Source: Bacteroidales bacterium UBA6229 (GTDB lineage Bacteria; Bacteroidota; Bacteroidia; Bacteroidales; F082). From it: DNA of 13,637 nt. Location: contig DJWN01000056.1 in the NCBI GenBank assembly GCA_002440975.1, positions 1 to 13,637 on the forward strand, given 5' to 3'. The position numbers and the translations under genes were made by a program. Positions 1 through 7,677 of this stretch are shown here, piece after piece. The notes beneath the pieces were generated by a model. The model was not told the origin of the DNA. It saw only the letters and a list, made by a program, of their open reading frames with translations, and did not search any database. How positions within the stretch are numbered: the stretch's first letter is position 1; each line of letters opens with the position of its first letter.

Positions 1-16
1 TGCTGTAGTGGGGATT

Positions 17-49
17 TTTGATTTTACTGCCGGCTTTTTATTACTTTTG
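17..49 (+). promoter_or_regulatory. Probable Bacteroidota-type promoter of hldD
   Basis: A TTTG at 17-20 is followed after 21 bases by TACTTTTG at 42-49, a full match to the Bacteroidota -7 box TAnnTTTG with a -33-like TTTG upstream. Transcription would start around 55-57, giving a very short leader before the ATG at 68. The promoter lies inside the longer open frame that begins at 8, which argues that the ATG at 8 is not the true start. The match is by eye only; the window edge hides whether an upstream gene also reads through. Confidence 0.45.
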
Positions 50-67
50 CCTACTAAAATTTTAGCT

Positions 68-1033
68 ATGATTGTTATTACTGGTGCCGCTGGTTTCATT
101 GGGAGTGTTGTAGCCGGTTATTTTAACCGGAAAGGAATTGATGAGCTAATCCTTGTTGATGATTTTTCAAGAAGTGAGAAAAAACAAAACTTCCTTACCA
201 AGTCGTACCATAGCCTTATTGATCGTGATGCGTTTGTTGATTGGCTGGATGCGAATAACGCAAAGGTTGACTTTGTCATCCATCTTGGTGCCCGCACTGA
301 TACTACTGAATTTGATTATTCGATTTTTGAGAGATTGAATATCTCTTATTCCCGGGCAATTTTTACTGCCTGCACCCGCTATGATATACCGCTGATTTAT
401 GCTTCTTCTGCTGCTACATATGGCTTAGGTGAGTTTGGTTATAGTGATGATCATAAAATTGTTAATCGGTTACAACCGCTTAATCCTTATGGTAGATCGA
501 AAAATGAGTTTGATAAATGGGCATTGGAGCAGCCTCAAACACCTCCTTTTTGGGCAGGATTGAAGTTTTTTAATGTCTATGGACCGAATGAGTACCACAA
601 AGGCCGCATGGCTTCGGTAATATTTCATGCCTTTAATCAGATAAAAGAAAAGGGTGAAGTGAAACTTTTTCGCTCTCATCACCCTGAATTTGAAGATGGG
701 ATGCAATTAAGAGACTTCGTATATGTTAAAGATGTTGCCGAAGTGATTGACTTTTTGATGCGTGAGAAACCAGGCAGTGGGTTGTATAATTTGGGAACCG
801 GAAAGGCGCGAGCTTTCTACGATCTTGCTGTTGCTACATTTAAGGCTTTTGGACTGGAACCACGGATATCATTTATTGATACACCGGTTGATATTCGGGA
901 TAAGTACCAGTACTTTACTGAAGCCAAAATGTCGAAGCTTATTGATGCGGGCTTTAACAAGTCATTTATGAACCTCGAAGAAGGGGTTAAAGATTATGTT
1001 GCCAACTATTTAATCTCAGGAAAAACCTATTGA
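68..1033 (+). CDS. hldD: ADP-L-glycero-D-manno-heptose 6-epimerase (HldD/RfaD)
   Basis: This enzyme epimerises ADP-D-glycero-D-manno-heptose at C6 to give the ADP-L,D-heptose used for the LPS inner core; it is a cytoplasmic NADP-dependent extended short-chain dehydrogenase. From the ATG at 68 the protein is 321 aa (E. coli HldD is about 310). It opens directly with MIVITGAAGFIGS, the Rossmann GxxGxxG motif at residues 6-12. The YASSAATYG segment at 111-119 and the YxxxK pair Y141/K145 supply the catalytic Ser/Thr-Tyr-Lys set. FFNVYGPNEYHKG near 167-179, RDFVYV and NLGTG are typical of the family. The frame is open back to an ATG at 8, but that start would add 20 residues before the nucleotide-binding strand and sits upstream of the likely promoter. 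Its last 7 bases overlap the convergent MerR gene. Identification is firm; the start is well supported but not proven. Confidence 0.93.
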   Translation: MIVITGAAGFIGSVVAGYFNRKGIDELILVDDFSRSEKKQNFLTKSYHSLIDRDAFVDWLDANNAKVDFVIHLGARTDTTEFDYSIFERLNISYSRAIFTACTRYDIPLIYASSAATYGLGEFGYSDDHKIVNRLQPLNPYGRSKNEFDKWALEQPQTPPFWAGLKFFNVYGPNEYHKGRMASVIFHAFNQIKEKGEVKLFRSHHPEFEDGMQLRDFVYVKDVAEVIDFLMREKPGSGLYNLGTGKARAFYDLAVATFKAFGLEPRISFIDTPVDIRDKYQYFTEAKMSKLIDAGFNKSFMNLEEGVKDYVANYLISGKTY

Positions 1034-1047
1034 TTTTTTTGTTTTTC
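1020..1047. terminator. Possible weak bidirectional terminator between hldD and merR
   Basis: GAAAAAC (1020-1026) and GTTTTTC (1041-1047) form a 7-bp inverted repeat around a 14-base loop that contains both overlapping stop codons and a run of T. In either direction the transcript would carry a U-rich tract near the stem. The stem is AT-rich and would be weak, so this is only suggestive. Confidence 0.22.
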
Positions 1048-1377
1048 AGCTAGTTGTTGATCCAGGTCGATCAAAAAATTACGCATTTTATTTAGTGTAC
1101 CTAACAACACTACCTTTTCCTCTATCTGATCAAAATCGCTTTTAAGTGCTTCTCTTGCCCCTTGAAGCGTATAGCCTTTGTTTTTTACAAGGTGGTAAAT
1201 CATATGCAAGTATCTCACATCGCGTTCTGTGAAAAGACGATTCCCTTTTTTATTCTTTCTGGGACGAAGAACAGGAAATTCTTTTTCCCAAAACCGAATC
1301 AATGAGGTAGAAACCTGAAACATTTCTGCCACCTTACCAATTGGATAATAAACCCTTTTAGATGAAGTATTACTCAT
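1027..1377 (-). CDS. MerR-type HTH transcriptional regulator, short form
   Basis: A small DNA-binding protein of 116 aa. The N-terminal MerR winged-helix region is clear: YYPIGKVAEMFQVSTSLIRFW (about residues 10-30) is the helix-turn-helix with the usual I/L-R-x-W(Y)-E end, and residues 38-55 (RPRKNKKGNRLFTERDV) are the wing. The rest is a helical, dimer-type tail; no effector-binding domain and no metal-binding cysteines are present, so what it senses is unknown. I chose the ATG at 1377, 4 bases after the stop of the upstream M23 gene and directly before the conserved domain; a start at 1419 would add 14 unlikely residues overlapping that gene. The two genes are probably one transcript, so it may regulate envelope or cell-wall functions, but no target site can be shown. 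Its stop overlaps that of hldD by 7 bases. Confidence 0.88.
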   Translation of the reverse strand: MSNTSSKRVYYPIGKVAEMFQVSTSLIRFWEKEFPVLRPRKNKKGNRLFTERDVRYLHMIYHLVKNKGYTLQGAREALKSDFDQIEEKVVLLGTLNKMRNFLIDLDQQLAEKQKNQ

Positions 1378-1381
1378 GGAA

Positions 1382-2353
1382 TTAGTCCATTGATTGTGTG
1401 GGCTGAACAGAAAATTCAAGAATCATTTCATATTCTTCGGGGGTTAGATCATTGAAGAAGAAATGAATAGGATTGACAGGTCTTTTATTCTTATGCACCT
1501 CATAATGAAGGTGTGGAGCAGTGGATTTACCCGTGTTGCCAACAGTAGCAATTAGCTGTCCCCGTTTTATTTTTTCTCCTTTTTTTACTTTAAAATCCTG
1601 TAAATGACTGTATTTGGTTTGGTATCCAAATCCGTGATCAATTACTAGCGTATTTCCATATCCCCATTTTGACTTTGAGGATGAAATAACTTTTCCGTCA
1701 CCGGTAGCATATACCTCTGTTCCAATAGGAGCCGAAAAATCAACACCCTGGTGAAACTTATTCACCTTATAAAAGGGATCCATCCTTACACCAAAATAGG
1801 ATGATATTCGTTTTAAATCGAGATTACTGACCGGCTGAATCGCTGGAATGGCACTGAGCATCTCGGCTTTATTTTTAGCCATTTCATACACTTCATCATA
1901 CGATTTTGATTGCACATATAACTGGCTGGCAATCTGGTCTAAACGTTTTGAAACACCTTTAACTAATTCAGAATTTTTGTATCCACTCAGGTTGTCGTAG
2001 CGGTCAACGCCACCATAGCCTGCTTTACGAACGGTGTTTGGAATGGGTTCAGCTTCAAAGATAACCCTGTAAATATTATCATCACGCTCTTGCATCTCGG
2101 CCAAGAGCGACTCCATAGATTCGAGTCTTTCTGTGAGAATTTGATATTGTAAATTCACAAAAGAAAGCTCACGCTTCAAAATACGCTCTTTGGGCGATCC
2201 TAAAAAATAAAAAGCTGCCACTACAAACACCAATGCAAAAGCAGCTGTTGCAAGTAAGTAGGAAAAGAAACGCATCATCCGTTGCCGCCATCCCGGCTGG
2301 TACTTTTCGTAGGAGAGCGTTTTGTGGTTGAAAATATATTTTGGTTCCGCCAT
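1382..2353 (-). CDS. Membrane-anchored M23 (LytM-type) metallopeptidase
   Basis: A 323-aa predicted peptidoglycan endopeptidase or LytM-domain factor. A cytoplasmic N-terminal stretch rich in basic and aromatic residues (1-28) leads to one membrane helix at about 29-51, so the rest should be periplasmic. A coiled-coil-like region follows (about 56-92), then a linker, then the M23 domain at about 185-297. The zinc ligands H201 and D205 (HQGVD) and H283, plus the catalytic histidines H250 (YSH) and H281 (HLH), are all present, so it should be active rather than a degenerate EnvC/NlpD-like activator. It is first in a leftward pair with the MerR gene 4 bases downstream, and divergent from alaS. 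This layout is, to my knowledge, common in Bacteroidota. The true substrate (which cross-link) cannot be read from sequence. Confidence 0.92.
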   Translation of the reverse strand: MAEPKYIFNHKTLSYEKYQPGWRQRMMRFFSYLLATAAFALVFVVAAFYFLGSPKERILKRELSFVNLQYQILTERLESMESLLAEMQERDDNIYRVIFEAEPIPNTVRKAGYGGVDRYDNLSGYKNSELVKGVSKRLDQIASQLYVQSKSYDEVYEMAKNKAEMLSAIPAIQPVSNLDLKRISSYFGVRMDPFYKVNKFHQGVDFSAPIGTEVYATGDGKVISSSKSKWGYGNTLVIDHGFGYQTKYSHLQDFKVKKGEKIKRGQLIATVGNTGKSTAPHLHYEVHKNKRPVNPIHFFFNDLTPEEYEMILEFSVQPTQSMD

Positions 2354-2403
2354 TAATTTTATTGTGCTTTACAAAAACAACCCAACTTATTTGAGTACTG
2401 GGG

Positions 2404-2434
2404 CAAAATTAATTATTTCGGCTAACTTTGCAAG
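2404..2434 (-). promoter_or_regulatory. Probable promoter of the M23-merR unit
   Basis: Read on the minus strand, CTTG (plus positions 2431-2434) is followed after 19 bases by TAATTTTG (plus 2411 down to 2404), a full match to the Bacteroidota TAnnTTTG box with a TTG-type -33 element. Transcription would start near 2397, about 44 bases before the M23 ATG. It overlaps the alaS promoter on the other strand. Confidence 0.5.
2423..2430 (+). promoter_or_regulatory. Probable -7 box of the alaS promoter
   Basis: TAACTTTG at 2423-2430 fully matches TAnnTTTG. The -33 region about 20 bases upstream (around 2397-2402) lacks a good TTTG; a TTTG at 2390-2393 is too far away (29 bases). Transcription would begin near 2437, leaving an AT-rich leader of about 45 bases to the ATG at 2483. 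I see no stable hairpin or T-box-like structure in this leader. Confidence 0.42.
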
Positions 2435-2482
2435 CTTTATTATAAAGGTTTTAAACTAAATATTGTTAACAACTGCCTCATT

Positions 2483-5107
2483 ATGAAATCATCTGAAATA
2501 AGGAAGAGCTTTCTTGACTTTTTTCGTAGCAAACAGCATACCACGGTTTCGTCTGCACCTATCGTAGTTAAAAATGATCCAACATTGATGTTTACCAATG
2601 CTGGGATGAATCAGTTTAAAGATATTTTTTTGGGAAATGAAACAGCAAAATATAGCAGAGTCGCTGATACTCAGAAATGTTTGAGGGTGTCAGGCAAGCA
2701 TAACGATTTGGAAGAGGTGGGCTATGATACCTATCATCATACCATGTTCGAAATGCTTGGTAACTGGTCGTTTGGCGATTATTTTAAGAAGGAAGCTATT
2801 GAATTTGCCTGGGAATATTTAACCGAAGTGGTTAAAATTGATAAATCGCGCTTGTATGTGACTGTTTTTGGTGGTGATGATCAGGATGGTCTTCAAAAAG
2901 ACAATGAGGCATTAAATTTTTGGAAATCACATATTGAAGAGTCCAGAATTTTGTTTGGGTCCAAGAAGGATAACTTCTGGGAAATGGGTGAAACAGGTCC
3001 TTGCGGCCCTTGTTCTGAGGTTCATGTTGACATCAGGGATGATTCGGAACGAAAAGAAACAGACGGAGCCTTGCTTGTTAATCAGGATCATCCAGAGGTG
3101 ATTGAAATCTGGAACCTTGTTTTTATTGAATTTAATCGCCTGGCCAACGGAGGTTTGCAGAAACTTCCGGCTCAACATGTGGATACCGGGATGGGATTTG
3201 AGCGTTTGACAATGGTATTGCAAAATAAAAAATCAAATTATGATACCGACATATTTCAGCCTTTGATTCAGGAAATTGCAAAGATCACTAATAGTCATTA
3301 TGGTCAGGATAAGAAAAGAGACATTGCCATGCGCGTGATTGCTGATCATCTGAGAGCGGTAAGTTTTACCATTGCCGATGGTCAGTTGCCGGCTAATACA
3401 GGTGCCGGTTATGTAATCAGAAGGATATTGCGAAGAGCTGTGCGTTATGGGTTTACTTTTTTGAATGTTGAGGAACCTTTCGTACATAAATTGTTACCTG
3501 TTTTTGTTGATCAGTTAAGCGATACATTTCCTGAAATCAAGCAACAACAGGAACTGGTTACAAAAGTTATTTTTGAAGAGGAGCAGTCATTTTTGCGCAC
3601 TCTTTCGCATGGTATTAAACGCTTTGAGGCCTACACTGAGCAAAATGTTAATCTTAAAACTATAGATGGGGCTTTTGCCTTTGAATTATTCGACACCTAT
3701 GGTTTTCCGGTTGATTTGACCAAAATACTGGCTCGCGAAAAGTGGTTGGATGTAGATATGGCAGGATTTCAAAAGCATTTGGAAGAACAGAAAAACCGCT
3801 CCAGAAATGCTGCTGCAGTAGCTGCCGGTGATTGGGTGATTGTGAATGAAACCAGCCAAACAACCCGATTTGTGGGCTATACACAACTGGAGGTGCAAGC
3901 TCGGATTGTTAAGTACAGGGAAGTTGAGACGAAAAAGAAAAAGCATTTCGAGATTGTTTTGGATCAAACACCATTTTATGCTGAATCAGGTGGTCAGGTT
4001 GGAGATATTGGAGTGCTGGTGTCTGATCATGAAGAGATTGCAATCATCAACACCATTAAAGAGAATAACCTGATCATTCATATAAGTGCTCAACTACCTG
4101 AAAAACCTGAAATGGTATTTACTGCAAAAGTAAATTCCGAGCTTCGCCTGCGCACTGCTAACAATCACAGTGCAACACATTTGATGCATGCTGCTTTGCG
4201 TCAGGTCCTTGGAACACATGTCGAGCAGAAAGGTTCTCTGGTAGATGCAGAACGTTTGCGTTTTGATTTTAGCCATTTCGGGAAGATGACAAAAGAAGAA
4301 ATCAGGGAAGTAGAACGAATTGTTAATGAAAGAATAAGGGCTGATATTCCTAATGAAACACTGGAAAATGTGCCAATCAATGATGCGAAACAAATGGGTG
4401 CCATGGCCTTGTTTGGTGAAAAATACGGTGAGAACGTACGCGTGATTTCATTCGATCGTTCTTATTCAGTTGAGCTTTGTGGTGGAACTCATGTAAAAGC
4501 AACAGGACAAATCGGACTGTTCAAAATTGTTTCGGAAGGAGCAATAGCATCAGGAGTGCGTCGCCTGGAAGCTATTACCGGTGAAGTAGCCGAGCAGTAT
4601 GTTATTGATATGCAGGATAAGCTGGAGCAAATCAAGGAAATTGTGAAAAGTACCGGTGATATTGTCAAAGGGGTTGCTCAATTGAATCAGCAACTTGTTA
4701 GAATAAACAAGGAATTAGAAGATTTGTTAATCGAAAAAGCCAATACGGAAGCGAAAAACCTGCTGCATAAGGCTAAAGAAATTGATGGAATTAAGCTTGT
4801 TACTGAAAAAATTTCCGATGCCTCAATGGATCAGCTAAAACAGATTGCAGCAGCTATGCGTTCATCGGCTGAAAGGCTGGTGGCTGTTCTTGGAAGTGTG
4901 AATAAGGATAAACCAGTATTGTGTTTATTTATTTCAGATCAGTTAGTTACAGAAAAATCATGGAATGCTGCCAATTTGATTAGAGAGGCTGCTAAACAAA
5001 TTCAGGGCGGGGGAGGAGGCCAACCTGGCCTGGCAGCAGCTGGTGGAAAAAATCCTGAAGGATTGGATGCCGCTATAAATCAAATTATTTTGCATTTGGG
5101 CTTTTAG
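2483..5107 (+). CDS. alaS: Alanine-tRNA ligase
   Basis: Charges tRNA-Ala with alanine and hydrolyses mischarged Ser- or Gly-tRNA-Ala. The 874-aa protein is full length (about 875 in E. coli). The class II catalytic core occupies about 1-250: NAGMNQFKDIFLG (39-51), the RVSGKHNDLEEVG segment (68-80) and MGETGPCGPCSE (168-179) are family hallmarks. A tRNA-binding helical region follows. The editing domain has its four zinc ligands: H562 and H566 (HSATH) and C666 and H670 (CGGTH). A coiled coil at about 710-765 leads to the C-terminal C-Ala/DHHA1 domain with its glycine-rich GGGGGQPGLAAAGG (842-855). All modules are intact. It is transcribed alone, divergent from the M23 gene, with 160 bases before the next gene. 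Confidence 0.97.
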   Translation: MKSSEIRKSFLDFFRSKQHTTVSSAPIVVKNDPTLMFTNAGMNQFKDIFLGNETAKYSRVADTQKCLRVSGKHNDLEEVGYDTYHHTMFEMLGNWSFGDYFKKEAIEFAWEYLTEVVKIDKSRLYVTVFGGDDQDGLQKDNEALNFWKSHIEESRILFGSKKDNFWEMGETGPCGPCSEVHVDIRDDSERKETDGALLVNQDHPEVIEIWNLVFIEFNRLANGGLQKLPAQHVDTGMGFERLTMVLQNKKSNYDTDIFQPLIQEIAKITNSHYGQDKKRDIAMRVIADHLRAVSFTIADGQLPANTGAGYVIRRILRRAVRYGFTFLNVEEPFVHKLLPVFVDQLSDTFPEIKQQQELVTKVIFEEEQSFLRTLSHGIKRFEAYTEQNVNLKTIDGAFAFELFDTYGFPVDLTKILAREKWLDVDMAGFQKHLEEQKNRSRNAAAVAAGDWVIVNETSQTTRFVGYTQLEVQARIVKYREVETKKKKHFEIVLDQTPFYAESGGQVGDIGVLVSDHEEIAIINTIKENNLIIHISAQLPEKPEMVFTAKVNSELRLRTANNHSATHLMHAALRQVLGTHVEQKGSLVDAERLRFDFSHFGKMTKEEIREVERIVNERIRADIPNETLENVPINDAKQMGAMALFGEKYGENVRVISFDRSYSVELCGGTHVKATGQIGLFKIVSEGAIASGVRRLEAITGEVAEQYVIDMQDKLEQIKEIVKSTGDIVKGVAQLNQQLVRINKELEDLLIEKANTEAKNLLHKAKEIDGIKLVTEKISDASMDQLKQIAAAMRSSAERLVAVLGSVNKDKPVLCLFISDQLVTEKSWNAANLIREAAKQIQGGGGGQPGLAAAGGKNPEGLDAAINQIILHLGF

Positions 5108-5220
5108 GTAGGAATAATTTACCGGTGTCAGAAGTGTTAATAAGTTCTGGAATAAAAGTATTGATGATATAATTCAAATAGTAGTTAAATCATTATTTTA
5201 GCCTTGTTAAATGTTTTTAC

Positions 5221-5228
5221 TAATTTTG
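5221..5228 (+). promoter_or_regulatory. Probable -7 box for the TPR / barrel-SPOR / protease operon
   Basis: TAATTTTG at 5221-5228 matches TAnnTTTG exactly. The -33 position is poor: TTTA at 5197-5200 has the right spacing (20 bases), while a CTTG at 5203-5206 is too close. The start would lie near 5235, about 33 bases before the ATG. The whole 160-base gap 5108-5267 is otherwise AT-rich; it contains only a short 5-6 bp inverted repeat (CAGAA 5129-5133 / TTCTG 5145-5149) without a U-run, so I see no convincing alaS terminator. Confidence 0.42.
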
Positions 5229-5267
5229 AAGTAATTAATCACGTACTAACTCAGCTTACCAATCGCC

Positions 5268-6524
5268 ATGAAGCACTTTTTATTCTTTTTTCTGATTGCG
5301 ATTTCGATTCAACTTGTTGCTCAACAAGAAGTTGATGAATATGAGTTACAGAATTTCTCCATAATAAGCCCGGTTCAATCTGAAATCAAACACGCAATAG
5401 GCTGGTCGTTGCAGGATAATGGCAAGTGGGCTTACAGCGAAAACAGAATTCCTTATACTGACAGCCGGACAAATACTACCCGTCAACCGGCTGTTGATGC
5501 ACTTGGCCTGGAGAATTTTACTTCGATCGAACTCAGAAAAATAATGATCGACGAAAAACAGTATAATATGTTGATCAGAAAGTATAAAGATGGTGAGTTT
5601 GAATTTGACTATCTGGCAAAAGGATGGAAAAGTTATAACTCCTTAGCATTTTATGTTTTTCGTAGTGAGAAACTGTTTGAGTTACTTCCGGACGATCTCA
5701 CATTCAACACTATGTATCTTGTTGATCTGGAATGTTATCTGGTGGATGAAATTAGAAATTTTGACGAAACGATGGTGTCAGGCCGACATAGCGGATTGCA
5801 AAAGTATGCAACAGGAGCAATGAAATCATTTCCGCGAAGTAAAACCGGATTTTCATTGGATTTGTTTATTCGTAGGATACAGGATATAAGATCCGGAAGA
5901 GTTGTTAACGATCGAAATATGATTTTTGCTGTTTATCCAATAAAATCAGGTGAGAAAGAGGTTGTCCGATTCAAAATGATTGATACCTACAGAAATGAAA
6001 ACCTGATCAAAATGCAAACTTCTCCTGATAACTGGACTCGTTTGTTCGACAATTATTTCTATGAGATCCCTTTTGCAACTTTTCGCAGCTTTATTGAGGA
6101 TTCAAGATCTTATTATGTGCCGGTTGAAAATGCATCCACAGCTTACACCTCAAATTACAATTGGGGAGTGCTCCGTTATCAGATAGGCGATTACCTTGGT
6201 GCTACAGAAGCTTTTTACAAAGCCCTGGAGGAAAATCCAAATGCAGATGATTTTATGTTGTATGCTTACCTGGGTAATTCGCTGAGTAAATCAGGCTTGT
6301 ATAGAGACGCAGTATCCTATTTTGATAAAGCAATTGATTTGAAACCCTCAAAGGTAATGGACTATTCAAACTGGGTAAAGAACTATTTTAACAGAGGAGT
6401 AGCAAGATATTATCTGGAAGAAACTGATGAGGCTTGTGCCGATTGGAAAAAATCCTATGATCTGGGTTATGGTAGTGCCAGTGAATACCTGATCGAGTAT
6501 TGTGGCCGCCAATACAAGAAATAG
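5268..6524 (+). CDS. Exported TPR-repeat protein with unrecognised N-terminal region
   Basis: A 418-aa protein starting with a clear signal peptide (hydrophobic residues 4-17, likely cut after the A18 of LVAQQ); there is no lipobox cysteine, so a soluble periplasmic protein is most likely. Residues about 25-280 form a mixed alpha/beta region that I cannot assign; it contains segments such as SIELRKIMIDEKQYNMLIRK and GWKSYNSLAFYVF. The C-terminal third holds three TPR units at about 293-326, 330-361 and 370-404; the last (GVARYYLEETDEACADWKKS) resembles the final TPR often seen in Bacteroidota proteins. TPRs are protein-binding scaffolds, so it may dock a partner in the envelope. The next gene begins 8 bases downstream, which suggests one operon with the barrel-SPOR protein. 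The function is unknown. Confidence 0.85.
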   Translation: MKHFLFFFLIAISIQLVAQQEVDEYELQNFSIISPVQSEIKHAIGWSLQDNGKWAYSENRIPYTDSRTNTTRQPAVDALGLENFTSIELRKIMIDEKQYNMLIRKYKDGEFEFDYLAKGWKSYNSLAFYVFRSEKLFELLPDDLTFNTMYLVDLECYLVDEIRNFDETMVSGRHSGLQKYATGAMKSFPRSKTGFSLDLFIRRIQDIRSGRVVNDRNMIFAVYPIKSGEKEVVRFKMIDTYRNENLIKMQTSPDNWTRLFDNYFYEIPFATFRSFIEDSRSYYVPVENASTAYTSNYNWGVLRYQIGDYLGATEAFYKALEENPNADDFMLYAYLGNSLSKSGLYRDAVSYFDKAIDLKPSKVMDYSNWVKNYFNRGVARYYLEETDEACADWKKSYDLGYGSASEYLIEYCGRQYKK

Positions 6525-6532
6525 TTATTGCA

Positions 6533-7666
6533 ATGCGCCTGATTAATAGAACATTAATTTTTTTATTATTTTTTGTTTTAGTTATTCCTGAGTTGAAATC
6601 GCAATCGGGTGGCCGTATATATGAGTCTCCCATACCCTCTTGGGAGTTTGGTGTTCAACTGGGGTTTGGTCAGTATTATGGAGATATCAGCCGGAAAAAC
6701 TTTTTTCAGAAATTTTCAGGAGAAACGGGTTTTTCAGGTCAGATAATAGCCCGAAGACATTTTGACGAGCGATTTGGTCTTGGATTTAGCCTGCACAGGT
6801 CAGACCTTCGCTCCGTGAAGGATGATTTTTTGGATGGTACAGCTGCAAATCTGGAGTACAATGGTCGAATATTCGAAGTTGGAATACACGGATTTTTGAA
6901 TATGTCGAATTTATTTTGGGGATACAACAAGCGCAACCTAAACTTGTATGCCACACTGGGTTTGCATTTCGGCGACTGGAAAGGTACCCTGAGAGACAGC
7001 CAGACTCAGAATATAATCGTAGAACATAACAGTAATACAACCGGAACAACCTTTAAATCGGGCGGCATGGTAGTTCCGGTAGCTTTGGGATTAAAGTATG
7101 CTTTGTCAGACAAGTTGAGCCTTGATTTCAACAACTCAATTCATACCGTTTTGTCGGACGATCTGGACTATTATGCCGACGGTTTTAAGCAGGATATACT
7201 GTTTTTTACGCATATAGGAATTGCTTATCAGTTGGGTTCCGGAAGGGCAAAACCAAAACCTGTTCGAAGCGGGATATCACCTGTTGATCCGGTTGAAATG
7301 ACAGAATACGATCGGTTTGCAAGTGAAAGAACGGAAAAATCAGAAACTGTTGAACCCGCTGTTGTTCCAGTACTTGAGTTGGAACCGGCACAAAAATCAA
7401 AGGCATTTGAATTTCGGGTTCAGGTTTTGGCCAAACGCGAACAGATTGGTCATATCAGTAAAATTTATCCCAAAGTAAGTTTCGATTATCCTGTTGTTGA
7501 GAACAAGTACCAGGGGATTTATCGCTATTCTACAGGAAGTTTCTCCAGCTTCAAGGCGGCACAAAATTATGCCAATATAATGAGAAACAGAGGAATACAC
7601 GATGCATTTGTGGTAGCATATCAGAATGATGTCCGCATCCCAATCACTGCAGAAATGAAAGACTAA
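6533..7666 (+). CDS. Outer-membrane beta-barrel-like protein with C-terminal SPOR domain
   Basis: A 377-aa exported protein: signal peptide 1-24 (MRLINR then a long Leu/Phe core, cut near KSQ/SGG). Residues about 36-235 look like an outer-membrane beta-barrel, with alternating aromatic and polar strands (WEFGVQLGFGQYYGDIS, FGLGFSLHRSD, NLNLYATLGLHFGDW, ALGLKYALSDKLSLDFNNS). A proline- and glutamate-rich linker (236-290) leads to a SPOR-like domain at about 292-370, whose RVQVLA strand, YRYSTGSFSSFKAAQNYA and GIHDAFVVAY are typical. SPOR domains bind peptidoglycan lacking stem peptides, so the protein could tie the outer membrane to the wall, like OmpA but with another binding module. The ATG at 6533 was chosen because it directly begins the signal peptide, 8 bases after the previous stop; the ATG at 6500 lies inside that gene. 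The barrel family is not identified. Confidence 0.82.
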   Translation: MRLINRTLIFLLFFVLVIPELKSQSGGRIYESPIPSWEFGVQLGFGQYYGDISRKNFFQKFSGETGFSGQIIARRHFDERFGLGFSLHRSDLRSVKDDFLDGTAANLEYNGRIFEVGIHGFLNMSNLFWGYNKRNLNLYATLGLHFGDWKGTLRDSQTQNIIVEHNSNTTGTTFKSGGMVVPVALGLKYALSDKLSLDFNNSIHTVLSDDLDYYADGFKQDILFFTHIGIAYQLGSGRAKPKPVRSGISPVDPVEMTEYDRFASERTEKSETVEPAVVPVLELEPAQKSKAFEFRVQVLAKREQIGHISKIYPKVSFDYPVVENKYQGIYRYSTGSFSSFKAAQNYANIMRNRGIHDAFVVAYQNDVRIPITAEMKD

Positions 7667-7677
7667 TCCTTAAGAGC

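Noticed and set aside
8..67. N-terminal extension of hldD from the ATG at 8
   Set aside because: It adds 20 residues before the nucleotide-binding motif and contains the likely promoter; family members start at the equivalent of 68.
1378..1419. Longer MerR start at 1419
   Set aside because: It would overlap the M23 gene by 38 bases and add residues not expected in the family; the ATG at 1377 fits better.
2437..2482. Leader regulation (T-box or attenuator) upstream of alaS
   Set aside because: The leader is only about 45 AT-rich bases with no stable hairpin or specifier-type structure, and T-boxes are not expected in this phylum.
5107..5150. Possible alaS terminator from short inverted repeats after the stop
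   Set aside because: Stems of 5-6 pairs with loops of 5 and 11 bases and no U-run; too weak to call.
6500..6532. Longer start for the barrel-SPOR gene at 6500
   Set aside because: It would place 11 residues before a well-formed signal peptide and overlap the TPR gene; the ATG at 6533 is better.
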